From the NCBI GenBank assembly GCA_001898075.1, contig MKSD01000001.1, forward strand, positions 372,001 to 436,000: a stretch of 64,000 bases of DNA, given 5' to 3'. Source of the stretch: Alphaproteobacteria bacterium 40-19 (GTDB lineage Bacteria > Pseudomonadota > Alphaproteobacteria > Holosporales > Holosporaceae). The notes beneath the pieces are model-generated. The model was not told where the DNA came from. It saw only the letters and a list, made by a program, of their open reading frames with translations, and did no database searches. Shown piece after piece: positions 26,764 to 36,145 of the stretch. The stretch's first letter is position 1. Every line of letters begins with the position of its first letter. The translations under genes and the position numbers were made by a program.

Positions 26764-27261
26764 CTCTTCAACCTTAATTGCGGCACTAAACATTCCTTAT
26801 TTACCGTTGAGCATTCTTCTTTTATAAAATCGAGCGTATAGACACTGCCAGCCTTGTACGAGTTCTGGTGTTAAAAGCTTTTTTCAAAAATTCCTTAGCT
26901 TCTTTAAAGAGCACTGAAATATTTTTTGACCCCGGACGAACAACGCCTGTTATAATCTAAATGATTTTCCAAAACTGCCCTCGCATTGACTATCTTTTTT
27001 AAGCTACTTTTTCTGACAATACTCACTGCTGTTTAGCTAAAAAGCTGCGTATTTCATTATGCCTCCTAAAATGGAATAGCCCTTTATTTTGATTCTAACA
27101 AGATAAATTTCTGACAGCTTTATAAAAAAATTAGACAAAATCAGTGCCTTTTTTAAATCGCCAGAGGCATTCAAATTCTTCCATCTGTATGCACTGAGGA
27201 ACGCACGCCAATCATCATTGTTGTGTCAAATAATGCCATTGGACCTTCTTAGACAAATCTA
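26764..27261. other. Gene-free stretch after xseB
   Basis: About 500 bases with no credible coding frame, tRNA or strong terminator hairpin on either strand. Base use is similar to other intergenic DNA here. It ends in a promoter-like sequence for the DUF4424 gene. Confidence 0.5.
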
Positions 27262-27291
27262 TTGAAATTAAGGCCCAGATTATAATATAAT
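27262..27291 (+). promoter_or_regulatory. Probable sigma-70-type promoter for the DUF4424 gene
   Basis: TTGAAA at 27262-27267 and TATAAT at 27286-27291 are 18 bases apart. Transcription would start near 27298, only about 8 bases before the best start codon (TTG 27306), so the message may be nearly leaderless. Confidence 0.5.
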
Positions 27292-27305
27292 GTGTACGCT
27301 ATATT

Positions 27306-28433
27306 TTGCTGTGGTATAAAAAAATAAACTTTAGATTTTTAAGTTTTTTATTAAGTGCTTTAATACCAGGGTCCTGGGCCAACGACAGTGCCGTCAGCTT
27401 TCTGAACTCTGGCGTACAATACGTGCATAACCCAGATATTGAAATGCAACAGGAAGACTTAACAATTACTCAAGATCAGATCACTGTAGAGTATGCTTTC
27501 TTTAACACAAATTCAAAAGATATCACTTTAAATATGGGGTTTCCCTTACCTGCTTCCCCCAATTTTGAAAAAACTCAACCGCGCAGCTGGCCGGACGCAC
27601 CTTTTTGGGACCCCGTATTTCAAACATATGATTATGCAGATATTTTTGAAGGATACAAAGGTGATGCCAGCGATATCCAGATTTTCGGGAAGAGAACATC
27701 ACGTCCTTTTTTTGACTTTCATCGTGAAGAAGATGGCGAGGGGAAATATGTTGAGTGGAAAATTTTAGCATTAGATCGACAAGGAAACGATTTAACATCT
27801 TTGTTACAACGAAATAAGATCCCCCCTTCAGCCAACTATTTAAATGGCGTGATGAATCGTGGTGGAATGGACTGCCGTCCAGCTTTAAAAGAAAAATTAG
27901 CAGCTTTAGGGCTTGTCAAAAAAGGAAAGGTTGACTTTCAAACTCAACTAGTTTTTCACTGGACAACTGTTTTTTCAGCAAAAAAAATTAAAAAAATTGT
28001 TCACTATTATAAACCTCAAGAGGGCTCGTTTTTGTTTGGCATTGCCAAAGGAGGAAAAAAAATCTCTCCAGTTACAGGGTTTGAGCAAAACGATGAATAC
28101 GAAAAACTCTTTATAGATTTATTTGAAAAAGAAAAACTCCAAAGACCTTTGCTAAAACAATGGATAGAAGAAGGGTGTCGCTCAAGTTCTAAATCTGCAG
28201 AACATTGGTCCCATCTGGGCATTCGACAAATTCGCTATATTTTGACAACCGGCAAAAACTGGAAAGGACCTATCGGACGCTTTAACCTGAAAATCCCTAT
28301 CCCTGCACAAACAGAAGTATTCGTTCATGGTGTTAAAGGCTTAGAAAAAAAAGATGGTGCTTGGCAAGTGACCATTGATCAATTTACTCCCACCCAAGAA
28401 TTGACCATTTTTTACGTCACACCCCTGAAATAA
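27306..28433 (+). CDS. DUF4424 family exported protein
   Basis: A 375-residue protein read from a TTG at 27306. The N-terminal helix RFLSFLLSALIPGSWA is a signal peptide. NDSAVSFLNSGVQY and MQQEDLTITQDQITVEYAF, followed by FFNTNSKDITLNMGFPLP, match the DUF4424 pattern of alphaproteobacteria (acidic strand, then YxFxNxxxxD, then FPLP). The domain is probably a periplasmic beta-rich fold; its function is unknown. No ATG exists at the 5' end in this frame, so the start is uncertain. Confidence 0.75.
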   Translation: MLWYKKINFRFLSFLLSALIPGSWANDSAVSFLNSGVQYVHNPDIEMQQEDLTITQDQITVEYAFFNTNSKDITLNMGFPLPASPNFEKTQPRSWPDAPFWDPVFQTYDYADIFEGYKGDASDIQIFGKRTSRPFFDFHREEDGEGKYVEWKILALDRQGNDLTSLLQRNKIPPSANYLNGVMNRGGMDCRPALKEKLAALGLVKKGKVDFQTQLVFHWTTVFSAKKIKKIVHYYKPQEGSFLFGIAKGGKKISPVTGFEQNDEYEKLFIDLFEKEKLQRPLLKQWIEEGCRSSSKSAEHWSHLGIRQIRYILTTGKNWKGPIGRFNLKIPIPAQTEVFVHGVKGLEKKDGAWQVTIDQFTPTQELTIFYVTPLK

Positions 28434-28600
28434 AAGATCTTCTGGCTTAAAAAGCTTCTTTCGTCTAAGTTTTTTAAATCTACACAAAATTTCCTAATTA
28501 TTTCCAGCATAAGGAGGGGTGCTTAATGACAATTAAGAACTTTAAATTAAATTGATTTTTTTAATATAAAATTAATTATACACTTTGTTTATTTTTTATT

Positions 28601-28966
28601 ATGAAAATAATTTTTACAATAATACTATTTCAATCCGCTACGTTAATTTCATCAGCCCGCGCTGGCGGTGAAGAAACAAAAGCAGACTCGAAAGAGAAAA
28701 AGGTGACTGTAGAGAATTCTGAGTGTGCAATATCAAGAATAACATACACAAATATTCCCAACCAAAAGATACAACAATTTGCGCAGTTAATTAAAGAGCT
28801 CCGCATTCCCTTTTTAGTAGTTCCTGAAAAACCTTTAAAAGTATCAGAAACATTAAAAGAAGATCAGCATATTACATTATTTTTTAACGAAGCCTCTACT
28901 GCAGAACAGTCTCGTTTCAAGGATTACGCTGTATCTTCAGCCCAAGATGAACGCAATAAAGCTTAA
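28601..28966 (+). CDS. Exported protein, N-terminal fragment of a probable split gene
   Basis: 121 residues with a clear signal peptide (MKIIFTIILFQSATLISSARA) and a charged linker, then a globular part (ITYTNIPNQKIQQFAQLIKE). The frame ends in AQDERNKA and a stop. The next open frame (28947-29501) overlaps by 20 bases, begins with a sequence (LNERYNELSAKIVVKMK) that reads naturally as a continuation, and lacks its own signal peptide. The two are likely one gene of about 300 codons broken by a frameshift. No family was recognised. Confidence 0.5.
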   Translation: MKIIFTIILFQSATLISSARAGGEETKADSKEKKVTVENSECAISRITYTNIPNQKIQQFAQLIKELRIPFLVVPEKPLKVSETLKEDQHITLFFNEASTAEQSRFKDYAVSSAQDERNKA

Positions 28967-29501
28967 TGAACGTTACAATGAGCTGTCTGCTAAAATAGTT
29001 GTTAAAATGAAAGACTGTCAGGTTATTAATTCTGGAGAATGCTGGGATGCTTTGATCAAAAGTCAAGTCAGAGAGCCTAACATCATGAAACATCCTTTAA
29101 CAAATTTTGGATTGGAGATTTTTCAACTTTATATGATTACTGTCCTTACGAAAGACCGTGATCAAAATGAAACTGGGATCATGAATAGAAGAAATATAGA
29201 TATCTTAATGGAATCTTCCAAAGATCATTTAGGTGTAAAGGGGGCTTATAGTCCTGGATCAGAAAATTTTCGTGCTCTTCAGTACAGCATGAAGATTCAG
29301 GATCGTATCCTAAGCCGGAAAGAAGAGGCACGTCAGCAGCTTTTAAACCTAGCAGCAGAGCAGCCCAACAGCGCCCAAACCGTATGGAAGAACATATGGA
29401 AGAGGAATAATCCTACAATACAAGAGGGGGAAGTGTATAACTTTCTCTTCTTGTTTTTCCTCTCTATATTATTTTCACATACTGCTAAAAACTGCAACTA
29501 A
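28947..29501 (+). CDS. C-terminal fragment of the same probable split exported protein
   Basis: 184 residues, mostly helical and charged, with a hydrophobic tail near the C-terminus (NFLFLFFLSILFSHTA). It has no signal peptide or ribosome binding site of its own and overlaps the preceding frame. If joined, the product would be exported and perhaps anchored by its C-terminal helix. No homopolymer longer than three bases is at the junction, so slippage is a less natural explanation here than decay. The function is unknown. Confidence 0.45.
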   Translation: MNAIKLNERYNELSAKIVVKMKDCQVINSGECWDALIKSQVREPNIMKHPLTNFGLEIFQLYMITVLTKDRDQNETGIMNRRNIDILMESSKDHLGVKGAYSPGSENFRALQYSMKIQDRILSRKEEARQQLLNLAAEQPNSAQTVWKNIWKRNNPTIQEGEVYNFLFLFFLSILFSHTAKNCN

Positions 29502-29599
29502 CCTATTGCCTCTTTAACATTAAGCATTTTCAATAACGATCTGGATTTTTTTCTGTTTTGGTGTAGAATAATCTTTAACGAGGACAAAAGAAGGAAGTC

Positions 29600-29764
29600 A
29601 TGGCCAAAAAGAAAAAGTCTCTGGTGCGTTTAGTCAGCACGGCAGGAACAGGTTATTTTTATGTTGCTCACGTCAGTGGCAAAAAATCTGAAAAGATGGC
29701 ATTTAACAAATACGACCCCCGGGCGCGTCGTCATGTTGAATTTAAAGAAGCTAAGATGAAATAA
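29600..29764 (+). CDS. rpmG: 50S ribosomal protein L33
   Basis: A 54-residue protein, short but unmistakable: [20 protein letters not shown], then [17 protein letters not shown] and a VEFKEAKMK end. This is the zinc-free, Cys-lacking form of L33, which binds 23S rRNA near the E site. A good ribosome binding site (AAGGAAG) lies just before the ATG at 29600. The next gene, yejA, starts 25 bases later on the same strand. Confidence 0.95.
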   Translation: MAKKKKSLVRLVSTAGTGYFYVAHVSGKKSEKMAFNKYDPRARRHVEFKEAKMK

Positions 29765-29789
29765 TCAATGTGTCGTAAGGGCTAAGTGA

Positions 29790-31634
29790 ATGAAATTTTC
29801 TAAAACCTTCTTACTATATACGTTAAGAAGTGTTTTTATTCTAAGCTTTTATGGCAGTTGTTTTGGGGAAAAACAAGACTATCTAAGTGCTTTTCCCCAG
29901 GAATTGCCTTTATTTCAAAGTGTAGACCACTATCCTTGGACCAATCCCAACGCTCCTTTAAAAGGAAGTATTGTCTTAGGTTCATTGACAGATTTTAATA
30001 CATTTCACCCGGACGCATCTTTGATGGGCTCAGGCCCCCCCGGATTAGAGTTCGTACATGGGACACTATTTCATAGATCTGCGGAAGAAGATGGAATTGC
30101 CTATCCCTATGTGGCTCAATCTGTAGAAGTAAAAAGGGATCCTAAGGGCACGCCCCTTTCTGTTATTTTTTATTTAAATCCTAAAGCAGTTTTCCATGAT
30201 GGGTCTGCTGTTACTGCTGACGACGTTGTTTTTAGTTTTGATTTTTTATGTAAAAACAAACCCCACCTACAAGCCTATTACGCACAAGTCCAGGAAGCCA
30301 AAGCCCTGCCTGCAGTCAAAGAGGTCCAGGCTGTACTTTTTATCTTAAAAGACAAGGTTAGTTTTGAACTTCCCCTGCTGTTGTCTGAACTGAAAGTCCT
30401 TTCTAAAAAATTCTACACAACCCACGATGTGATGAATAACCCTTGGATCCTTCCTTTAGGATGTGGGCCTTACCGTCTGAAAGAATACCGGGCAGGACAG
30501 TGCGTAACTTATGAAAAAGTGCCTTCTTGGTGGGGAGATGCGATCGCCTTGGGAAAAGGAAGTTTTCGCTTTCAGAAAGTACGATACGATATCTTTAAAA
30601 ATCCAGATACATTATTTGAAGCCTTTAAAAAAGGCGACTTAGACATCCTAGAGGAATCCAATTTAGATCGTTGGAAGCGCCAGTACCATTTTCCAGCTGT
30701 TAAAGAAAAAAAGACTCTTTTAAAAGAAATACCTACCCAAGGCATCCTGCCTGCCAGTGCTTTTATTTTTAATACGCGTTTGAACTTGTTTAAAGATATG
30801 AATGTTCGGTGGGCCATTAGTTTGATGTTTCCTTTTGAAGAAGTGAACCAAGTCGCGTTTCACGGAATGTATCGCCGCTTTACATCTTTTTTTACTAACT
30901 CTGTGATGGCGGCATCAGGATTCACCACCGAGGCGGAAGCAGATCTATTACAAGAATGTCAGGCACCTCCTGAAGTCTTGACGACGCCGTGTGAAAAATT
31001 TACCCTCTTCGAAGGGAATCTGTCAGAAAGACGAAAAGCTGCCATTCACCTACTAGAGCGCTCGGGCTGGAGACTTATAAATGGTCAAATGGTACACCCT
31101 TCTTTGGGGCCCTTATCTTTTTCTTTGCTTCTAGTACAAGGGCGCAATATCGAAAAAATCTATCACATTTTCCGTCAGGCATTGCTTTCCATTGGGGTGG
31201 AAATGAATGCTGTGTATGTTGACCAGGCTGCCTTTCAGGCTAAAGTGCAAAACTTTGATTTTCAGATGGTCTTTGGACCAGCCAGCATTTCTTCCAGCCA
31301 TCCGGGCAATGAGCTGCTGTCTATTTATGGGTCTAAATCAGCCAACACCAAAGGATCTTACAACTGGGCGGGGATCCAAGATCTTACAATTGACGCATTG
31401 GTTCAAAAGGTTCTGGAGGCCAAAAACTACGGCGAGCTTCTTAATGCATCTCATTGTTTAGATCGATGCTTGTTGGCGGGATGTTACATGATTTTATGGG
31501 GATATTGCCCTGTTCGTATGATGGCCTATTGGGACCGATTTTCTGCCCCACCCCGGTTTCCTGCGCTGACAGGCCCAGATTGGGCTTTTTGGTGGCAGAA
31601 AGAAGAGCCCCCAAAGACTGTACAAAAGCGTTAG
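29790..31634 (+). CDS. yejA: YejA-like oligopeptide/microcin C ABC transporter substrate-binding protein
   Basis: A 614-residue family 5 solute-binding protein with a signal peptide (about 1-26). NPNAPLKGSIVLG, FNTFHPDASLMG and GPPGLEFVHGTLFHRSAEEDG match YejA rather than DppA or OppA, and VFHDGSAVTADDVVFSFDFL is the family 5 signature. It would bind peptides in the periplasm for the YejBEF permease and ATPase, none of which is in this window. Peptide import fits an organism living on host amino acids. Full length and intact. Confidence 0.9.
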   Translation: MKFSKTFLLYTLRSVFILSFYGSCFGEKQDYLSAFPQELPLFQSVDHYPWTNPNAPLKGSIVLGSLTDFNTFHPDASLMGSGPPGLEFVHGTLFHRSAEEDGIAYPYVAQSVEVKRDPKGTPLSVIFYLNPKAVFHDGSAVTADDVVFSFDFLCKNKPHLQAYYAQVQEAKALPAVKEVQAVLFILKDKVSFELPLLLSELKVLSKKFYTTHDVMNNPWILPLGCGPYRLKEYRAGQCVTYEKVPSWWGDAIALGKGSFRFQKVRYDIFKNPDTLFEAFKKGDLDILEESNLDRWKRQYHFPAVKEKKTLLKEIPTQGILPASAFIFNTRLNLFKDMNVRWAISLMFPFEEVNQVAFHGMYRRFTSFFTNSVMAASGFTTEAEADLLQECQAPPEVLTTPCEKFTLFEGNLSERRKAAIHLLERSGWRLINGQMVHPSLGPLSFSLLLVQGRNIEKIYHIFRQALLSIGVEMNAVYVDQAAFQAKVQNFDFQMVFGPASISSSHPGNELLSIYGSKSANTKGSYNWAGIQDLTIDALVQKVLEAKNYGELLNASHCLDRCLLAGCYMILWGYCPVRMMAYWDRFSAPPRFPALTGPDWAFWWQKEEPPKTVQKR

Positions 31635-31806
31635 AAAATCTTTTTCAGAAAAATGAAGACCGATCCTTCGATAGCCTTAAAATAAATCTTTTGGAACACC
31701 CCCCTTCCCGCCCTCATTCAATTGTCTATCAGAGCTTCTAGGCCTGAGAAAATTTTTAAGATAATGAAAAGCGATGACACCCCTCATCATAAACTTTTAG
31801 GATCGG

Positions 31807-32058
31807 GTGCGGGGCTTCTTTAAAAGCCCTGAAATCATCATTATTTGCTACATCAGTGTAGCCCCCAATTGGCAACGCCAAGGAATAGGAACATTCCTGA
31901 TGAATAAGCTAAAAGCCTGCTTTAAAAAACATCTTATTCAAGCTGAAACAGATAAAGAAGCTGTAGGATTTTATATTAAATCTGGATTCCGTTATGATGT
32001 ATTTCAAGGCTCTTACGGGAACCTGCGTTATCATTGTCTGTTCCACAACCAGGACTAA
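31807..32058 (+). CDS. GNAT acetyltransferase fragment
   Basis: 83 residues from a GTG, holding only the acetyl-CoA-binding core of the GNAT fold: YISVAPNWQRQGIGTFLM (motif A, Q/RxxGxG/A) and AETDKEAVGFYIKSGFRYD (motif B). Full GNAT proteins run to about 140-160 residues, so the N-terminal strands are missing. An ATG at 31764 opens a frame one base out that ends MKSDDTPHHKLLGSGAG; loss or gain of a base in the G4 tract near 31810 would join them. Probably a decayed gene. Confidence 0.5.
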   Translation: MRGFFKSPEIIIICYISVAPNWQRQGIGTFLMNKLKACFKKHLIQAETDKEAVGFYIKSGFRYDVFQGSYGNLRYHCLFHNQD

Positions 32059-32150
32059 ACGACACGCTCGCTTGAGGGCTTCTTTTTGTGGCTACCTTTT
32101 TTATGACAAAAATGTTAAAGTAAGAATGAGTTATTTATTATTAAAATTCT

Positions 32151-32879
32151 TTGATTTTTTCTTCTTATGATATTTTGATTACAGGAGCTACGGGTGGTAT
32201 TGGTCGCGCCGTAGCAGAAGAGTTCTGGCGCCAAGGGGCTGTGGTTCATTTGGTTGGGCGGAGATCCGAAATTTTGCAGGAAATAGCACAAGAATTTGGT
32301 CAACGATGCCACATCTATCCTGTTGATTTGATGCAGCCAGGGGCACCTCAGAATCTGCTTAAACAAATTCAGACCAACGGCAGTAATATCCATATTTTGG
32401 TCAACAACAGTGGCATTACCCGAGATCAGTTAAGCTTACGTATGAAAGAAGCAGCTTGGAGTGATGTTTTAAACCTTAATTTAAAAGTTCCTTTTGAGCT
32501 GTGCCAAGGAGTCTTGCCGTTTATGCTACGTAACAAATTCGGCCGCATTATTAATATTTCTTCTATCGTAGGCGTGATGGGAAATGCGGGACAAACAAAT
32601 TATGTGGCTTCTAAAGCAGGTTTAATTGGTTTGACAAAAGCACTGGCTTTAGAGGTTGCCAAAAAAGCAGTCACCGTTAATGCGGTAGCTCCGGGCTTTA
32701 TTGAAACCGATATGACCAGCCATTTGGCTGATAAGGAACAATGGGCTTCTAAGATCCCCGTTGGTTATTTTGGCAGTCCTTTAGATGTCGCTTACGGAGT
32801 TGCTTTCTTGGCTGACCCAAAATCTAGATATATCACAGGACAAACCTTACACATCAACGGGGGTTTGTTGGCAGTTTAA
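32151..32879 (+). CDS. fabG: 3-oxoacyl-[acyl-carrier-protein] reductase FabG
   Basis: A 242-residue short-chain dehydrogenase with the NADPH motif TGATGGIG (about 11-18), NNSG (about 84-87), catalytic Ser in NISSIVGVMGN and YVASKAG (Tyr and Lys), and PGFIETDMT, all as in FabG. It reduces beta-ketoacyl-ACP in fatty acid elongation; fabD is at 49171. The only available start is a TTG at 32151 without a clear ribosome binding site, so the first residues are uncertain. The MBL-fold gene follows after 21 bases. Confidence 0.9.
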   Translation: MIFSSYDILITGATGGIGRAVAEEFWRQGAVVHLVGRRSEILQEIAQEFGQRCHIYPVDLMQPGAPQNLLKQIQTNGSNIHILVNNSGITRDQLSLRMKEAAWSDVLNLNLKVPFELCQGVLPFMLRNKFGRIINISSIVGVMGNAGQTNYVASKAGLIGLTKALALEVAKKAVTVNAVAPGFIETDMTSHLADKEQWASKIPVGYFGSPLDVAYGVAFLADPKSRYITGQTLHINGGLLAV

Positions 32880-32900
32880 GACTATTACGGGGGAATAAAC

Positions 32901-33656
32901 ATGGAAATCACTATTTTAGGGTGTGGGCCTTCTGCAGGAGTTCCGACATTGAACGGAGAATGGGGGCGGTGTGATCCCAATGAACCCCGAAACCGTCGTT
33001 TACGGGCCAGTATTTCTTTTTGCTTGCCCAACGGAGAGCTGTGGCTGATTGATACCTCTCCGGATTTACGTCAACAATGTCTTAAAAATAGTATTCAAAA
33101 TATTTCTGGTGTTCTGTTTACACACGCCCATTACGACCACATAGGGGGCCTAGAGGATTTGTTTCCTTTTTTGCAGACTTGTTCCCCTATTAAAATTTAT
33201 TCAGATCAACAGACATTGGAAGTTCTTTTTCAACGTATTGAAACCACGTTATTAAAGCCTTTTAATTACAAAGCTTATTTAGACATCTTGGAAATTGAAG
33301 GGCCTTTTGAAGTTGGAGGCCAAAACGTTATTCCTTTTGTACAAACTCATGGAACCATCACCAGTTTGGGATTTCGGTTTCCTTCTTGGGCTTATTCCAC
33401 CGACGTGAATGCCTTAAGCGAGGATGCTCTTACGATTCTAAAAGGTGTACACACTTGGATTGTAGATTGCTTTGACTTAGAACCTAGACCTACACATGCT
33501 CACTTAGATCTGGTTTTACAGTGGGTAGAACTTATCCAACCGTCCCGGGTAATTTTGACTCATATGAGCAGCCGAATAGATTACAACACATTATCAAAAA
33601 TGCTGCCACAACATATTGAGCTGGCCTATGATGGAATGAAAATTTTATGCCAATAG
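32901..33656 (+). CDS. MBL-fold metal-dependent hydrolase (PhnP/COG1235 type)
   Basis: A 251-residue metallo-beta-lactamase-fold protein with HAHYDHIGGL (metal ligands, about 74-83), CGPSAGVPTLNGEWG at the N-terminus, DTSPDLRQQ, a late YSTDVNAL and a C-terminal HMSSRIDY. This set matches the PhnP-like phosphodiesterase branch often found in alphaproteobacteria after tatD. The substrate is unknown. It is cotranscribed with fabG in this window, and a hairpin follows it. Confidence 0.88.
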   Translation: MEITILGCGPSAGVPTLNGEWGRCDPNEPRNRRLRASISFCLPNGELWLIDTSPDLRQQCLKNSIQNISGVLFTHAHYDHIGGLEDLFPFLQTCSPIKIYSDQQTLEVLFQRIETTLLKPFNYKAYLDILEIEGPFEVGGQNVIPFVQTHGTITSLGFRFPSWAYSTDVNALSEDALTILKGVHTWIVDCFDLEPRPTHAHLDLVLQWVELIQPSRVILTHMSSRIDYNTLSKMLPQHIELAYDGMKILCQ

Positions 33657-33723
33657 ACCCTTCATTCTTGAAAATTTTGTAAAATCTAAAAAATGCCTAC
33701 TTAAGAAAAAATATTTTTCTGAC

Positions 33724-33750
33724 AGATGCTTAGGTAAACTTTAAGCATCT
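33724..33750. terminator. Hairpin between converging genes
   Basis: AGATGCTTA (33724-33732) pairs perfectly with TAAGCATCT (33742-33750) around a 9-base loop. It lies between the MBL-fold gene and recO, which converge. The T-tract is on the minus strand side only, so it is a better terminator for recO. Confidence 0.4.
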
Positions 33751-33806
33751 TAGAAGTAAAAAAATCATCAAGATCTCAATCAGGCTTATTAATGTAGTTT
33801 TTACTT

Positions 33807-34397
33807 TTATTTATCCAAATCTTTATTTAATATCCAAAACTTTTGCCTCTTTTGATGTAAGACTTTCAAATGAGGCCAAAATTCTTGAAATAACTGCCCT
33901 TGATAAGTGACCTGCTGCTTTGCAACGGCTGTTTGTTGCCAAGTCTGCAAGAAACGAACCAGAGGTCCAGATTCATAACCCAGGGCGCACAAAAGACAAG
34001 CCTCAAAATAAGCCACGGATTGAAAGCAACAAGACACTTTCCCATCAAGCGTCCCATGTTCAAGGGCCACTTGCAGGCAAGGATAAACTTCTTTTACTGG
34101 TAGGCGCTCTGGCAACACATGACAGCACACATAAGCCATCCAAGATAAGGCACTTAGAAAAATAAAAGACTCTGATAACGGCTGAGGTAAAAGATCTTGA
34201 ACTGAAAACGTTCCTAAATGATCAGGAGTTTTACCCTTCCAGCTGACCAAAGACCTCATGCCTAAAAAAAGTAGCGCAGAACGGCCGTACCACATGCCTC
34301 TCCATAAACCATGTTCCGCGGTTAAAAGCGTTACAATCCGTTTAGCTTCCCCAAAGGTTTTGCTGCCTACTACAAATCCTTCATCTGTCCACTCCAT
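33807..34397 (-). CDS. recO: DNA repair protein RecO
   Basis: About 196 residues from the ATG at 34397 (MEWTDEGFVVGSKTFGEA). The N-terminal OB fold is visible (VVGSKTFGEAKRIVTLLTAEHG), followed by a helical part with LLCALGYES. RecO loads RecA on SSB-coated DNA with RecR and RecF. It is shorter than the usual 230-250 residues and lacks the zinc-finger cysteines of some orthologues. Its ATG overlaps the ruvC stop by one base, so the two are coupled; trxB precedes ruvC by 6 bases. Confidence 0.85.
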   Translation of the reverse strand: MEWTDEGFVVGSKTFGEAKRIVTLLTAEHGLWRGMWYGRSALLFLGMRSLVSWKGKTPDHLGTFSVQDLLPQPLSESFIFLSALSWMAYVCCHVLPERLPVKEVYPCLQVALEHGTLDGKVSCCFQSVAYFEACLLCALGYESGPLVRFLQTWQQTAVAKQQVTYQGQLFQEFWPHLKVLHQKRQKFWILNKDLDK

Positions 34398-34891
34398 TAT
34401 CCAGCCCCTTTCAAGGTCATCCCATAACACCAAGCCGCCGCCAGCGCATCAGCACTGTCACTAAGACTGACACAGGTGCCCAACAAAAGATTAATCATCG
34501 TAATCATCTGTGCTTTAGAAGCATGCCCATGACCCGTCAAAGACTTCTTGATGGTGGTAGGACTGTATTCAACCATCTTGGCTCCATGCAAGGCTGAAGT
34601 CATCATGGCTATGGCCCGGGCAAATCCTAAACTTAAAGCCGATTGAGCATTCGAATTCACAAAAGTTTTTTCCACCACAGCCACAGTACAAGAATAACGC
34701 GTACAAACTGCAGTGAGTTCTTGATGCAAAAAAACCAATCTTTTTTCTAAAGGCCACGCCTGAGGCGGAGCAATCACCCCGAATTCCACACACCGCAAAC
34801 CTGCTGCGCTGCAAGACTGTGGCTGTAAAACACCCCAACCTGTGCGACAAAGACCAGGATCTAACCCCAAAATCAACTCTTTCCCTAGCAT
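34397..34891 (-). CDS. ruvC: Holliday junction resolvase RuvC
   Basis: About 164 residues with the RNase H-like active site: ILGLDPGLCRTGWG (first Asp), VVEKTFVNSNAQSALSLGFAR (Glu), and SLSDSADALAAAWCYG (final Asp residues). RuvC cuts Holliday junctions after RuvAB branch migration. An in-frame GTG at 34894 precedes the chosen ATG. It is in a trxB-ruvC-recO run on the minus strand. ruvA and ruvB, often adjacent, are not here. Confidence 0.94.
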   Translation of the reverse strand: MLGKELILGLDPGLCRTGWGVLQPQSCSAAGLRCVEFGVIAPPQAWPLEKRLVFLHQELTAVCTRYSCTVAVVEKTFVNSNAQSALSLGFARAIAMMTSALHGAKMVEYSPTTIKKSLTGHGHASKAQMITMINLLLGTCVSLSDSADALAAAWCYGMTLKGAG

Positions 34892-34897
34892 CACAAA

Positions 34898-35824
34898 TTA
34901 CTCTTTGGATTCCAAAAAAATTCCTGCGTCCAACGCTGCCATACATCCTAAACCAGCTGCCGTCACCGCTTGGCGGTAATGGGGATCCATCACATCCCCG
35001 GCAGCAAAAACTCCTGGAATGTTTGTAAAACAAGTTCCTTTTTCACACACAATATACCCCGCAGGGTCTAAAGTTAAAGTATCCCGAAAAAGTTCCGTGT
35101 TGGGATGGTGTCCGATAGCTATGAAGATTCCATCAATAGGCTTCTGATAGACCTCTTCGGTCAAAAGGTTTTGCAACCTTAAACTTGTCACCTTTTTGGG
35201 TTTTTCCTGGCCTAAAATTTCTTTGACGATATGATTCCACAGGATATGAATATTGGGACTGCGCTCAAGCCGCTGTTGCAGAACCTTTTCAGCCCGCAAC
35301 GCGTCCCTGCGATGAAGCAAAAAAACATTTTTGCAGTGGCGTGCTAGGTACAACGCTTCTTCTACCGCCGCACTGCCCCCACCCACTACAGCTACATCTT
35401 TTCCTTTAAAAAACCCTCCATCACATACCGCACAAGCTGATACTCCAAAACCCCGAAAGAATGTTTCACTTTCCAGCCCCAGCCACTTGGAACTGGCCCC
35501 AGTAGCAATGATCACCGCATCAAAAACGTGAGACTCTTGCGCATGCACTTGAAAGGAAGGTCCCGAAAAATCCACTGAATGAACACTTTCATATTTTATC
35601 TGACATCCACAAGAAACGGCCTGGGCTTCCATTTGTTCCATTAAAAAAGGGCCCTGGATAGGGGTGGAAAAACCAGGATAGTTTTCAACGTCAGTGGTCA
35701 ACAAAAGTTGGCCTCCAGGCTGCGGCCCCGCAAATAATACGGTTTCAAAACCTCCTCGGGCACAATAAATTCCCGCTGTCAAACCTGCGGGACCTGCACC
35801 AATAATACCGATTTTTTTCCCCAT
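34898..35824 (-). CDS. trxB: Thioredoxin-disulfide reductase
   Basis: A roughly 308-residue flavoprotein from the ATG at 35824. FAD motif GIIGAGPAGLTAGIYCARGG, redox pair CAVCDG (about 135-140), NADPH motif VAVVGGGSAAVEEALYLAR and the C-terminal GVFAAGDVMDP are in place. It reduces thioredoxin with NADPH, feeding ribonucleotide reductase (nrdA/nrdB) and DsbD. An in-frame ATG at 35866 would give a 14-residue extension not typical of the family. The gene diverges from lon. Confidence 0.95.
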   Translation of the reverse strand: MGKKIGIIGAGPAGLTAGIYCARGGFETVLFAGPQPGGQLLLTTDVENYPGFSTPIQGPFLMEQMEAQAVSCGCQIKYESVHSVDFSGPSFQVHAQESHVFDAVIIATGASSKWLGLESETFFRGFGVSACAVCDGGFFKGKDVAVVGGGSAAVEEALYLARHCKNVFLLHRRDALRAEKVLQQRLERSPNIHILWNHIVKEILGQEKPKKVTSLRLQNLLTEEVYQKPIDGIFIAIGHHPNTELFRDTLTLDPAGYIVCEKGTCFTNIPGVFAAGDVMDPHYRQAVTAAGLGCMAALDAGIFLESKE

Positions 35825-36047
35825 CTCTATCGCTTTTTTAAAAACTTTCAAAGAAAATATTATCACTATTTTAAAAAATATCCTAATCTTGATTCTGCTT
35901 TAAAGAGTGCCTTTCCTAAAGAAAAACATCGCCTATTATTTCCTTCCAACAACCTATCAAATCGTATTTTAAGACGTCAAAATACCTTTTTTTCTTTAAA
36001 ATAAAAACTAAAAATTCTTATAAATAAGCGTGAACAAGTCAAAAACC

Positions 36048-36077
36048 TTGAAAAAAATTATACTTTTGGTTTAAACT
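36048..36077 (+). promoter_or_regulatory. Possible promoter for lon
   Basis: TTGAAA (36048-36053) and TAAACT (36072-36077) are 18 bases apart, some 70 bases before the lon start, in the 320-base gap between divergent trxB and lon. The -35 box overlaps CTTGAAA, the heat-shock sigma-32 -35 sequence, but no matching CCCCAT-type -10 is seen. Confidence 0.35.
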
Positions 36078-36145
36078 GAACAGGAAGCGTAAATACTGAC
36101 TCCCTTTCTCGGTACCGCTTTTTTGTTTATTTAAGGAGATAACAC

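Noticed and set aside
26764-27261. Gene-free stretch as a structured RNA (RNase P, tmRNA, SRP)
   Set aside because: No conserved sequence block of these RNAs could be found by eye on either strand.
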